64,000 nucleotides of DNA from Marivirga aurantiaca (GCF_016679925.1 NZ_JAEQBW010000004.1:275549-339548), one strand, 5' to 3'; shown: positions 17,993 to 27,064, counted from the first letter of the stretch. Program-made: numbers and translations. The notes: generated by a model not told the origin, from the sequence alone.

Positions 17993-19822
17993 CTATCTAA
18001 CCTCATCTGCGCCTTTATTTTTTGTCTCTATTTGGTATATGTTTAACAAGCCAAAAGGATAAGGCAGAACAGGGCTGCCACTTGACCTGATAAAATCTAC
18101 ATTCATTAATTGGAAATATTCATTTTTAACGAAATGACCATTTAGTGGTATAATTCTACGTATTGCGAAAGAGTTACTCTGCTTAATATTCATACTATAC
18201 TCAAACCCACAAAAGTATTCTAGATTATCATCATCAAACCATATTCCCTGGTGAAGTTTTAGGTTAGATTTTTTGCCAGGCATTTTATATTTGTTTTGAA
18301 GCATAGTGCTTTTTGTAATCTTCAGTAAAGGGTAGATTTCCTTCTTGTATTTTAAAATATCTTCAAATGATGTCTCACCGGCAAAAGTTGTTTCCAGAAA
18401 TTGATTATATTCAGGATAATCATCCAAATAAAAATCTTGAATTGGCTTTAAATCCTCTCTTTGATTAAAGTCATCTGTTTTTGAAGCGTAAAGAAATTTC
18501 TTTTTTAAAGTAGTGATCATAACAATATTCCCTGTTTCCCGGTCCACCATGAAAGCAATATGATTAGGAATAGCTTTCTGAAATCCAGAGTATTCAATAA
18601 AGGCGGAGATGAGAATGTCAGAGATTTTACTATTTGCTAATGATTCTACAATTATTTTATCATCCTCAAAATATAATACATCATTGGCGCAAACATATAT
18701 ATATTTTCTAGCTATTTCTAAATCGGGTAAATGTTGAATACTCTTGTGTCCGGCAAGTATGCCTTTTAGAAGAAGTTGATTTTCAATGATTTCAAGCTTC
18801 ATATTCAGTTCTTCTGAGTTTATTTCATAATTGAAGTAATCTGAACTGTTGGAATCATTACTGTTTACATTTAGTATGTGACTTACAGCATATCTATTTT
18901 TTAAATATTTGTACTCATCTTCTATTCCACTCTTAATAGCGGCCTCTTTAGTGTAATCCAAAATAATTATTTTATTAAGTGATTCACTATTATTGAGGAA
19001 AGCAGGTAGCTCTATATCTTTATTATGCCGATAGTCTATAAAATGATATTCTTCAGAACTAGTATCCAGTGTTAATTTATGTTGTTTTACTTTTGAGAAA
19101 TTACCGGACACTTGTTTGAGATTTAAGCCAAGTGTTTCAAAAAAATCAATTGTCTCTTTCAAATAGTTCCATAATATAGAATTTCTTGACTTTTCATATT
19201 TGTTTCTTGATTGAGTATCCATGAAGTCTACCTGGCTTCTATACTTTAGTGAGGAAAACTTTTGGTAAACATCCACGGATTTCCCTATTAGCGCCTCAGG
19301 CTTAATTTGTTCAAAATACTGTAGGTTATCTCTTTGTATTGGTATGTAAGCAAGCTCTCCTCTATAGATATCCATAGCAGATACTTTTCTGAATGTTATG
19401 GCATGGTCTTCTAATAAAATAAAAGACCCTTTTTTATAATCATGGGTAACATCTAATTCAAGCGCTGAGAGAAAATTTTTACTAGATGCTTTTACTAATA
19501 AGATAGGTTTGTAGCTACTCTTAAACTGGACATTATTATGAGATTGATAAGAAGCATAACTAAATAAAGCTTTAATACAATCTGGAAATTCCTCTTCTAG
19601 TAATGCTTTTTCGTGGAGATTTGATTCTCCAACGATGAATGCGGTATTTTTAAAACTGTTAAAATAATATGCTAAATTAAATTTACCTTTCAACCAATTA
19701 TGAGCCTCAATGTATTTTCTTTGACCAGTAAAAGCAGGAAGCTGAACTTTAAAAATATTGACATTTAATTTAGACTTAGCTAAATCAAAATATAATGCTG
19801 TTTGATTTACTATTTCTTTCAT
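17993..19822 (-). CDS. Unknown 609-aa protein translationally coupled to the helicase-nuclease
   Basis: The ATG at 19822 overlaps the TGA of the upstream helicase gene (ATGA), which fixes the start; a longer frame starting at 19900 would lie entirely inside the helicase gene and is unlikely. I do not recognise the family. Visible features: an alpha/beta N-terminal half; a stretch NKIIILDYT (283-291) followed by a helix, which could be a MID/Rossmann-like strand; a strand IAFMVDRETGN (422-432) preceded by a helix; and a C-terminal SSGSPVLPYPFGLL (580-593). The order of these elements is weakly reminiscent of MID-PIWI proteins. This is a low-confidence idea. The coupling says that it acts with the helicase. 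Confidence 0.7.
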   Translation of the reverse strand: MKEIVNQTALYFDLAKSKLNVNIFKVQLPAFTGQRKYIEAHNWLKGKFNLAYYFNSFKNTAFIVGESNLHEKALLEEEFPDCIKALFSYASYQSHNNVQFKSSYKPILLVKASSKNFLSALELDVTHDYKKGSFILLEDHAITFRKVSAMDIYRGELAYIPIQRDNLQYFEQIKPEALIGKSVDVYQKFSSLKYRSQVDFMDTQSRNKYEKSRNSILWNYLKETIDFFETLGLNLKQVSGNFSKVKQHKLTLDTSSEEYHFIDYRHNKDIELPAFLNNSESLNKIIILDYTKEAAIKSGIEDEYKYLKNRYAVSHILNVNSNDSNSSDYFNYEINSEELNMKLEIIENQLLLKGILAGHKSIQHLPDLEIARKYIYVCANDVLYFEDDKIIVESLANSKISDILISAFIEYSGFQKAIPNHIAFMVDRETGNIVMITTLKKKFLYASKTDDFNQREDLKPIQDFYLDDYPEYNQFLETTFAGETSFEDILKYKKEIYPLLKITKSTMLQNKYKMPGKKSNLKLHQGIWFDDDNLEYFCGFEYSMNIKQSNSFAIRRIIPLNGHFVKNEYFQLMNVDFIRSSGSPVLPYPFGLLNIYQIETKNKGADEVR

Positions 19823-22800
19823 TTGGATAATTCGTAAAGAAGTGACTCTAAAACAGCATTCCTTTCCTCTCCTGAATGCATGTTGGTTATTCCTGGGCAT
19901 GTTATAATATCAGCCGACTCAATGGGGACTTGATTACCATACAAATCAAAGCCCTTGCTGATTAAAGTGTCGTTACTCGAAGCATAATTAACAATAAAGT
20001 ACCTTGCTTCAGGATAATAAAATCTAATGGTTTTAAGTTTACTAATACTATCTTCTATTAAATCAGTCCCTTTGAACATTAATTGTAAAATGGTTTTTTC
20101 TCCATACAGCTTTGCATCAATAAAATTAGACCCTGTTTGAATATCGGCTAGTTCAACCAATTCTCGTTGAGTAACATTGGAATATTTTACGCCATAACTA
20201 AACAAGATTGCTTTAATTGCTTCTTCTCCTAAAGCACCATAGACAATTGCCTGAAAAAATAATGGATGCCATACACTGATGTTTTGAAATTGACTATGTC
20301 TGTATTCTAATTCATAACCATAATGTTCAAAATGGCGAATAACGTTCTTATTTTTTGAGACCAAAGTATAAGGATAGCTATAGTCAATAACTTGTCCAGA
20401 ATTCGCGTTTGGTGGATAAACGTTAAGGCCATCTAACCAAAGCTTTTGGTTATGAAAGTGAGGTGTTTTGATAAAGCAATTTTTAAGTTTGGGTGGTTTT
20501 TGAATAAGAACATCTTGCCGTATACTTAGCCAATTGACCCAGCCATCCTCATCTCCGCCTTTTCTGTAACTATTCAGCCCTAGCAACAGAGAATTAATTT
20601 CTTCCTTTAATAAGAAGGTTTCCTCTTCAATTGAATGAGCTTTAATACTATCCTTAATTAGTTCAACTGAAGTGTTTTTAATTATTAAGCTATCAAGTTC
20701 GTTAAAATGTGCTGATTTGAAATTATTTCGTTCTTTCAATTCAAAATTTGAGGTATAAATAGGGTCTGTTAGAAATTTAGTATAAATTGATTCTACGTCT
20801 TTCCATAAGATAACTTCGCAGTGATCTGTTTTTTCCCATTTTCTATCTTGTCTACCCAATACCTGAATTATTAGAGCAGCCATATATACTGGATATTCTT
20901 GTGACTCAAGATAAATCTTATTTAGCCTTGTAAGGCCAGAAGCTAGCCCTTCATGATATTGCTCGAATGAAATGTCTGTATTAAAGAGTAATTTGGCCCA
21001 TAGAAAAAAATTCTCTTTTTTTTCTTTTCTCTTTTCTTCTCTATGGCTTATATTATGGAGAGCATAATAACTCCTTTCAAGTATGGCAATCGCGTCAAAA
21101 TCGACTAACGAATTATTTTTAAAACAAATTGGATTTAAGCCATTGGAGGCGCTGGCGAATTGAGTTATAACAATTGTAGCATAATTTCCATTATTGAAGA
21201 TATTTTTATAATCCGGATCGTCTTCTTTCATGAAACGATAAGAGTTCTTGTTTAAGAAAAATAAGTTAAGAACCTTACCTTGAATGCATATTTCGAAATG
21301 AATTTTATGCTTTGTAATTTTCAGCTCCTTCCAAATTTTTGAAAATACTAATTCATTTTCATCATTAAAAAGCCCCTTTAGTTGACTAAATGTAGTTGCA
21401 TAAATCAAATGAGTTTTAGATTTTGATTTTGTGGCCACAAAATCAAAGTAAGTGAAGAACCTTAAAAGCCTGTTATGCCTAATGTCAATTACTTTATCAA
21501 ACTCATCTTCTTTTAGTAAATACCCGTTATTCTTTAAAAGTTTAAATAGGTTTATATATGAAGGCTGATGGTTATCATCAAGTGAGTAGTAGGAAATAGT
21601 AGTCTCTCTTAAGTCTTTTTTCCTTTCAATCTCTGATTTTATTACTTGTTTATACTCTTCTGTCCAGTCTATAAAGTAATGTTGTTTTCTCAATTCAGAA
21701 ATATCAAAATTATTAATATTTCTAGGAATCTGAAGAGTAGCACTTATACCCATGACCAGGTTTTTCCTCGAAATCTGATCTATGATTTTTTCGGGTGTAG
21801 AGATTAATTGAGAATAGCTTAAGTTTACCCTTTTGTTTATTAATAAGTCTTCTTTTGAAGCCTCAATGAAGTTAAAGCTCCCTCTGTAAAATTTACTAAT
21901 ATTTGAATTGTTCTTTTGAGGTTGAATCCGGAAGAAGTATGGTGTTGTGGAAGAGAGGAAATTATAAATCTTGCCAGGTGAATCATCGTTATGCTTACTC
22001 CAGATATCATTAATAATGAAGTTAAAATAGCTTTCCCCCTTTTTGTCATGGATTTTCTTTAAGCAAGTAATTAAACTACTAATAGTTGATGTAAAAACCC
22101 TGAAAAAGACATTTGAATATATACCACTATTATGATTGGAGATCAAAAAGTTATCTTGATCAGGTATTTGTTCTAAATAGTAACCTCTCTTCAAAAAATC
22201 TTTAGTTGAATGAAAAGCCGAGTTAAGGGTTTCAGGTCTATCTAAATTACTAATAAAATAATGACGTTCCGGGAACTCAATATTATATTTCTTTAGCTTG
22301 GAGATAAACTTATCGCAAATTGAAGCTAACTCGTCATTAACTGCAGGGTTTCTTTGATTCCAGTCAATAAAGTCTTCTAAAAAAATAAAAATATTTCTTA
22401 ACTCCTTTTCATCACTTATTTGATTAAGGATCCATCTATATGTAAAATCAAATTCATCAATTATTATTATAAAATCCTTGAAACTCATTAGGCTGTGGAC
22501 CCTATCTCCATCATAGGAGGGTTTCATAAGTTTCTGAATTGAAGCAACTAAAATTTTCTCGTCTCCTTCTAAAAACCTTTTAATTGGAAATATTAGTCTT
22601 TTAGTATCTTCATCTAAAATGTAATTATTTTTTATGTGGTTGTAAATCCAGGATGCATCGTCAGAGATAATAGAATAATCTTGTTCTTTATCATATTGTA
22701 AGAACCGTTGTACTTTTAAAAGGCGAGTTTTCAGGTTACGATGGATTTCTGGATTATGATTAAATATTAGGGAATCCTTAATGGACCTTTGTAAGGTGTT

Positions 22801-23049
22801 ATTTTTAATTAAATCTATAATATGATCTGGATTACTTTTTAAGTGAATACCTCTTTCACCTATATCGTTATAAAATTGCTTTGCTAACCCATTAAAATAG
22901 GTAGTGTAAATAATTTTTTGGTCAGGGGAATTATCCAATAGGTCGATTACAGCTTTTGTCTTGCCCATACCTGTAGGTGCGGGCACGAAAAATAATCCAT
23001 TTTTATTCTTGCTAATAACATCAGCATAAACATCATATAATGTATTCAT
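19819..23049 (-). CDS. SF2 helicase fused to a PD-(D/E)XK nuclease domain
   Basis: A 1076-residue protein. Helicase motifs: Walker A APTGMGKT (24-31), DEFD (198-201), GISAT (434-438), the motif V-like SASNGLN (about 633-639) and motif VI QVLGRQDR (729-736). The GLN/ASxG form and the long insert after motif II recall Cas3- and DinG-like helicases more than RecQ or UvrD. The C-terminal region has a nuclease-like signature: a helix GALGEEAIKAIL, then ELADIQTGSNFIDAKLYG, with Asp969 and Asp978-x-Lys980 forming the D...DxK centre. It is the second of three leftward genes and its stop overlaps the start of the 609-aa gene. Likely a DNA-translocating nuclease of a defence module. Confidence 0.75.
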   Translation of the reverse strand: MNTLYDVYADVISKNKNGLFFVPAPTGMGKTKAVIDLLDNSPDQKIIYTTYFNGLAKQFYNDIGERGIHLKSNPDHIIDLIKNNTLQRSIKDSLIFNHNPEIHRNLKTRLLKVQRFLQYDKEQDYSIISDDASWIYNHIKNNYILDEDTKRLIFPIKRFLEGDEKILVASIQKLMKPSYDGDRVHSLMSFKDFIIIIDEFDFTYRWILNQISDEKELRNIFIFLEDFIDWNQRNPAVNDELASICDKFISKLKKYNIEFPERHYFISNLDRPETLNSAFHSTKDFLKRGYYLEQIPDQDNFLISNHNSGIYSNVFFRVFTSTISSLITCLKKIHDKKGESYFNFIINDIWSKHNDDSPGKIYNFLSSTTPYFFRIQPQKNNSNISKFYRGSFNFIEASKEDLLINKRVNLSYSQLISTPEKIIDQISRKNLVMGISATLQIPRNINNFDISELRKQHYFIDWTEEYKQVIKSEIERKKDLRETTISYYSLDDNHQPSYINLFKLLKNNGYLLKEDEFDKVIDIRHNRLLRFFTYFDFVATKSKSKTHLIYATTFSQLKGLFNDENELVFSKIWKELKITKHKIHFEICIQGKVLNLFFLNKNSYRFMKEDDPDYKNIFNNGNYATIVITQFASASNGLNPICFKNNSLVDFDAIAILERSYYALHNISHREEKRKEKKENFFLWAKLLFNTDISFEQYHEGLASGLTRLNKIYLESQEYPVYMAALIIQVLGRQDRKWEKTDHCEVILWKDVESIYTKFLTDPIYTSNFELKERNNFKSAHFNELDSLIIKNTSVELIKDSIKAHSIEEETFLLKEEINSLLLGLNSYRKGGDEDGWVNWLSIRQDVLIQKPPKLKNCFIKTPHFHNQKLWLDGLNVYPPNANSGQVIDYSYPYTLVSKNKNVIRHFEHYGYELEYRHSQFQNISVWHPLFFQAIVYGALGEEAIKAILFSYGVKYSNVTQRELVELADIQTGSNFIDAKLYGEKTILQLMFKGTDLIEDSISKLKTIRFYYPEARYFIVNYASSNDTLISKGFDLYGNQVPIESADIITCPGITNMHSGEERNAVLESLLYELSK

Positions 23050-23248
23050 CTAGGTTTGGTTAAAAATAAAGGAGAAGATGAGGTTTATTAATCGACGATC
23101 AATATATGAAAAATTACTAAAGGGAGTGAGATTTTTAGTAATTAATTGCTATAGATATATTGGATGAATTCTCATCTGCTCCTTTTTTCCTATTGATATG
23201 CGAATACAATAAAGGGTATGAGCTTAATGAGACTTTAATCAATTGTAT

Positions 23249-23449
23249 CTACTTCTCAGATGTAGTATCTAGCTTATCAACAAATTTAATGCTGATTAAG
23301 TCAATTAATTCTAAATCACCTGATTCTAATTCAATAAGGGCTTTAGTTTCGGTTACAAAATTACTTTGCAAATAAACAAAGCGATGAAAGTAACCTGTGT
23401 TATTGCTTTTATCACGAAATTTTATTTTAACCCTTCTTAGACTTTTCAT
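23249..23449 (-). CDS. Small protein, 66 aa, first gene of the helicase operon
   Basis: A basic N-terminus (MKSLRRVKIKFRDKSNNTG) leads into a predicted beta-rich segment ending ALIELESGDLELIDLISIKFVD. No family is recognised. It lies between a good -7 promoter box (23474-23481) and the helicase gene on the same strand, about 200 bp upstream of the latter. Position and composition support a real gene; a rightward open frame that overlaps it (23160-23375) lacks any support. Confidence 0.55.
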   Translation of the reverse strand: MKSLRRVKIKFRDKSNNTGYFHRFVYLQSNFVTETKALIELESGDLELIDLISIKFVDKLDTTSEK

Positions 23450-23473
23450 CTTATTTGTCTGCCTAATTTACTG

Positions 23474-23507
23474 CAAATATAAAATTAAAAATCATAATCC
23501 GCACAAA
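23474..23507 (-). promoter_or_regulatory. Bacteroidota-type promoter for the helicase operon
   Basis: On the minus strand TTTG (23507-23504) and TATATTTG (23481-23474) match the -33 TTTG and -7 TAnnTTTG elements, with a 22-bp gap that is slightly long. The box is 24 bp ahead of the 66-aa start codon. The imperfect dyad CACAAATAGTCTGTG (23502-23516) covers the -33 element and may be an operator for the divergent XRE regulator. Confidence 0.5.
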
Positions 23508-23542
23508 TAGTCTGTGTCCTGGCTTTTTCTTCACAACTACTT

Positions 23543-23782
23543 TTGATTGTGGAAATACAAAAAAGGATCGGTATTCAAATAGCTAAAATACGAAGGCAAA
23601 AAGGTCTTACCCAAGAAGACTTAGCCGATCTTGCCGACATTCATCCTGACTATATTGGAAAAATAGAAAGAGGAGAAAGATCTCCTTCTTTAATTCGATT
23701 TCTGAAGATACTTGACGCCCTTAAGTTTAGTTATAGTGAGTTTTTTAAAGATTTCAAAGGAGGAATTGATAATCAGCCTTAA
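23543..23782 (+). CDS. XRE-family regulator resembling restriction-modification controller proteins
   Basis: A 79-residue single-domain helix-turn-helix protein. The recognisable core is GIQIAKIRRQKGLTQEDLADLADIHPDYIGKIERGERSPSL; size and sequence style match the C (controller) proteins that time restriction-modification genes. It starts with TTG (23543) or GTG (23549); no ATG is available upstream of the core. It is divergent from the 66-aa/helicase/609-aa operon and could also be cotranscribed with the TnsE-like gene 78 bp downstream. It may regulate either unit; the dyad near 23502-23516 favours the leftward operon. Confidence 0.8.
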   Translation: MIVEIQKRIGIQIAKIRRQKGLTQEDLADLADIHPDYIGKIERGERSPSLIRFLKILDALKFSYSEFFKDFKGGIDNQP

Positions 23783-23860
23783 TAATTACATAGCGGGCCT
23801 TCAGTGATAAATAAAAAACTGTTTCTTTGCTTTTACAAAAGTTATTGAGATTTTAGCTGG

Positions 23861-25756
23861 ATGGATACCAAAAATACATTTAGTCCCCCCGAACTTGATA
23901 AAAAGAGTACTTACTGGATATCTGGAATAGGGCAGGTACAATTTAAAGGGGAGTCTATTTTAATTAAAATCATTCTCTACAAATTATCCGAGCTGATAAA
24001 ACCTTCTGAATTTAAATTTGATATGAATCAGATTCCAGACTGGAAGCCGATTGTTCTTTGGATTGATGTTGGAATGATATCAGAAATAACCATCGGATGC
24101 TTTATTCACAAAACAAAAATTCTTCAACCTAAAAAGAATTTAAAGAAACTTAGAGTAACTAATCTAGGGTTAGAAGATGAAAAAGGTATCAGTGATTTTA
24201 AAGTAAAAAGCATTTATGATTTTCGAATAGAAGATATCAGAAAAGATAAAAACGGTAAGATTATAACGCTTCCTTCTTATGGATTTCCATTTTCAAAATT
24301 GAAAAACCTACCTTGTTTGCACTATATCAATCGTGAGAAATGTAAACTGTATGTCTTTCCATGTATTGAAGTCATTCGGTTCTATTTTTTCACTTCATCT
24401 GATTTAGCTTACTTACTTTGTGGACATTTTCTAAAAGAACATATATTGGTGAATCAACGATTGACTACGACTTATAAAAATGCTAAATACGATGGTTCGG
24501 ATTTCATTCAATTGTCAAGGAATGTACCCGGGGAAGATGTGCTGACTGTCGGAAGAATATACTTATACGAAAAAGCACTTAGGGCCGCTAATATGATAAG
24601 AAATTCTATTTTTAGTAGCTACTCTGAGGGAGACGGAGGTTATCCAAAAAGCTTTTTTCCATTTGATGATAGTAGTAACTTGGAGATCAATACTATTGAA
24701 ATGGGTGTTATAAAAGTTGAAGGGCCTTACAAAGGCTATTCAGTAGAGTTTGTTTCTAAAATTGTTAATTGTGATTATAAATTTATTCAAGAAGGATTTG
24801 AATGGTATAGAGATAATGATAATTCAAAAGCAGATCAAACTAATGCCGATAAAAGAAAAGGGCCAAAGCATGAAATTCCTCCTGAAGACACTAATGAGCT
24901 AAACATTAGACGATCCCATCAACCATATAATCCATCTAAGAGAAAGAAGAAACTTAATTTAACGAGTTCAAGATTTAAGGGTGCGCCAGATTTAAATAGC
25001 CTAAAATATAATTATAAAACTGAACAAAAAACTGTAACAGATAATGGAATTTTCCAGCAAGAAGACTCTAATGAAGAAACCCTTAATCCAGGAATCTCAG
25101 GAGACTCAAAAGCTGGTTCTGCTACTATAGCAGATTCACCGCCAACTAAAAAAGAGTCAGATAAAGAAAGAAAGCTAAGAGAAGATAGGCAAAGCTATAT
25201 ACTGTTTTTTAATCAGTTGGCTGAGAGGTTTACTGAAGATTCCAACCTTGAGATAAGTACATATAGTTTGTTTTTTGATGAAAAGAAGTGGGGAAATGAG
25301 CCTATAACAGAAAAAATGCGAAAGTTTTCCACAGGCCATAAAAAATTAAATCAAAAAAAAAGACAGCCAAAATATGTGTGGGAAGGAAAAAGAGAAGTGA
25401 AATTTATAGAAATCCAGATAAAAAGCTCCACAAGATTTTATTATTTATTTGATGTCATACAAAGACAAGGAACAGCAGATCCTCCCACTTTACTCTTTCT
25501 AATCAATAATTCAGATTACAAATTAATATCAAAAAGGTTATTTCAAGAAATATTTCTTTTTTTTACTAATAAGAGAAAAATAGCTGTGCCAAAGGATGAA
25601 TTGCGCCATCTAGAATGGAGTACCTTCAAAAGGGAGTTTGTAATAAGGAGAGTAGATAAAGATGCAAAAGAAGATAGTATGGAGGAGATTAAAACCTTTA
25701 AACCTGCTGAGCAGACCTATATGAAAATTTATGAAGTAATTAAGAATAAAATATGA
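23861..25756 (+). CDS. TnsE-like protein of the Tn7-like element
   Basis: A 631-residue protein with no catalytic motif. The order of segments resembles Tn7 TnsE as I remember it: a beta-rich N-terminus (ISGIGQVQFKGE); a hydrophobic YVFPCIEVIRFYFFTSSDLA near residue 165 matching the TnsE IPQLELARSLFLINSYF region; a basic low-complexity linker (about 335-450, RRSHQPYNPSKRKKK); and a C-terminal domain with FIEIQIKSSTRFYYLFDVIQ, followed by a stretch resembling the LEVDASDG...LSTKVL region. TnsE directs Tn7 toward replicating DNA on conjugal plasmids through DNA ends and the sliding clamp. The gene is convergent with tniQ. The 84-aa gene follows in an ATGA overlap. The similarity is a by-eye judgement. 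Confidence 0.5.
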   Translation: MDTKNTFSPPELDKKSTYWISGIGQVQFKGESILIKIILYKLSELIKPSEFKFDMNQIPDWKPIVLWIDVGMISEITIGCFIHKTKILQPKKNLKKLRVTNLGLEDEKGISDFKVKSIYDFRIEDIRKDKNGKIITLPSYGFPFSKLKNLPCLHYINREKCKLYVFPCIEVIRFYFFTSSDLAYLLCGHFLKEHILVNQRLTTTYKNAKYDGSDFIQLSRNVPGEDVLTVGRIYLYEKALRAANMIRNSIFSSYSEGDGGYPKSFFPFDDSSNLEINTIEMGVIKVEGPYKGYSVEFVSKIVNCDYKFIQEGFEWYRDNDNSKADQTNADKRKGPKHEIPPEDTNELNIRRSHQPYNPSKRKKKLNLTSSRFKGAPDLNSLKYNYKTEQKTVTDNGIFQQEDSNEETLNPGISGDSKAGSATIADSPPTKKESDKERKLREDRQSYILFFNQLAERFTEDSNLEISTYSLFFDEKKWGNEPITEKMRKFSTGHKKLNQKKRQPKYVWEGKREVKFIEIQIKSSTRFYYLFDVIQRQGTADPPTLLFLINNSDYKLISKRLFQEIFLFFTNKRKIAVPKDELRHLEWSTFKREFVIRRVDKDAKEDSMEEIKTFKPAEQTYMKIYEVIKNKI

Positions 25757-26007
25757 GTAACGATCAAGTAAAAATTAAATTAAAAGGCTTTAATGTATCC
25801 AAGAATGACTTTGAGGAAAAATACAATGTACAACTTTCCGATATTGAATGGGGAATAATTGCAAAAAAAATCAATTCATCATGGGAAGAACATATTCAGG
25901 AAGTGAGGCTTCTTGCTTTTAAGCACATTAGAGCAGCAATGAATGATATAGGGTATACTCCTTCTTTGGAAGGGAAAGATATTAGCTTTAAATCTACAGA
26001 TTCTTAA
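25753..26007 (+). CDS. Small protein, 84 aa, coupled to the TnsE-like gene
   Basis: The ATG overlaps the TGA of the TnsE-like gene (ATGA). The product is charged and helical (KLKGFNVSKNDFEEKYNVQLSDIEWGIIAKKIN), with no recognised domain and no membrane segment. Its 3' end overlaps the convergent tniQ end by 14 bp. Coupling suggests a partner of the TnsE-like protein. Confidence 0.6.
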   Translation: MSNDQVKIKLKGFNVSKNDFEEKYNVQLSDIEWGIIAKKINSSWEEHIQEVRLLAFKHIRAAMNDIGYTPSLEGKDISFKSTDS

Positions 26008-27064
26008 TGTGCGGACTTAAGCTCTTATAAGAAGGGAGGTACTTTAAGGTTGGGTATGCATGCTTCCAGTAGGTGTATTTTAACGTAAGGTTTTCATTTA
26101 TCATTTTTGCAAACCAGTATGGTAGTTCCTTATTTTCAAAATAAAGGAAGTGACTCATAATTTTAGATTCTTTACATGTTTCTACAAGCTCTTGTTGATC
26201 CAGGTTTAAAAGAAATATTGCTTTTTCCATTAAATTGGTTCTAACTTCAAGTGTTGTATTCCGCATCTCGAGTGTTCTGTTATTCCCTTTTTCTAATGGG
26301 ACAAAGCCATATTTATCACTAATGAATTTATCGAAATTATAAATTCTTTGGATGCGAGAGCTAAGAATCCTTAATAGCAAAAAAAGAACCTCAAAATGTA
26401 AATGAGAGTAATTTAAATTATTGGTATAGCCTTTATCTAAGTAGGACTCTAATTGTTTTTGATTATCCAGTTCGATAGCAGAGCAATTGATCCTCTCGGA
26501 ATCTCTAAGATCAAAGTCACAATTGTAGCAATAACAAAGCTCTTCTGTCACTATTTTTTCTTTATTTCTAAAGTCTAATCTTAGAAAGGAAATAGGTAAA
26601 TTACAGGAAGGGCAATTATCTCTTAATTTTATACCGCATTTGGTACAGACAGTAGAAATTATTAAACGCCATCTTTTCCTATAGTAAGGCTCCTTGTCAT
26701 CAACAAAACAAGAACTACAGTACATTAAATGATTATTGTTCGTAAGTCTATGATAGTGACCCCTGGTTAATATCCAGTTTTTTAAGGTCGGATCAGTCGT
26801 AAGTTTAGGGAAATAATCTGTGAGAACTAGGCTCTTTAAGGTTTCCTTACTTAAGAAAGTAATTTCTGTTAAACTATAAAGGAGATCGTCTTTTATGTAA
26901 AGATCAATGTCCCTTGTATCTATCTCTGTTCCTTTAAATAAAAACTTACAGAATGTGTGATACTTTGTTTGAAATCGTTTAGAATACCTAAGCAGCCAAC
27001 TGGTTAACAGTTCATCATTGAGTGGTTGTAAATGGACAGGCAACTTAGTGTTATAAATACTCAC
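25994..27064 (-). CDS. tniQ: TniQ/TnsD-family target-selection protein
   Basis: A 356-residue protein. The N-terminal TniQ motif LQPLNDELLTSWLLRYSKR (about 12-30) is followed by a zinc-binding region with Cys116/Cys119, Cys140/Cys143, Cys151/Cys154 and a further cluster near Cys177-Cys182. TniQ proteins read the attachment site and recruit TnsC. Here the site is inferred to be the comM coding sequence next to the right end. The length is between short TniQ (about 300) and full TnsD (about 500). The ATG overlaps the tnsC stop by 4 bp. Confidence 0.88.
   Translation of the reverse strand: MSIYNTKLPVHLQPLNDELLTSWLLRYSKRFQTKYHTFCKFLFKGTEIDTRDIDLYIKDDLLYSLTEITFLSKETLKSLVLTDYFPKLTTDPTLKNWILTRGHYHRLTNNNHLMYCSSCFVDDKEPYYRKRWRLIISTVCTKCGIKLRDNCPSCNLPISFLRLDFRNKEKIVTEELCYCYNCDFDLRDSERINCSAIELDNQKQLESYLDKGYTNNLNYSHLHFEVLFLLLRILSSRIQRIYNFDKFISDKYGFVPLEKGNNRTLEMRNTTLEVRTNLMEKAIFLLNLDQQELVETCKESKIMSHFLYFENKELPYWFAKMINENLTLKYTYWKHAYPTLKYLPSYKSLSPHIKNL

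Noticed and set aside
19823..19900. A longer N-terminus (26 codons) for the 609-aa gene
   Set aside because: It lies wholly inside the helicase gene, and the ATGA overlap at 19822 gives a natural coupled start.
23160..23375. A 71-codon rightward frame
   Set aside because: It overlaps the better supported 66-aa leftward gene that follows a good -7 box.
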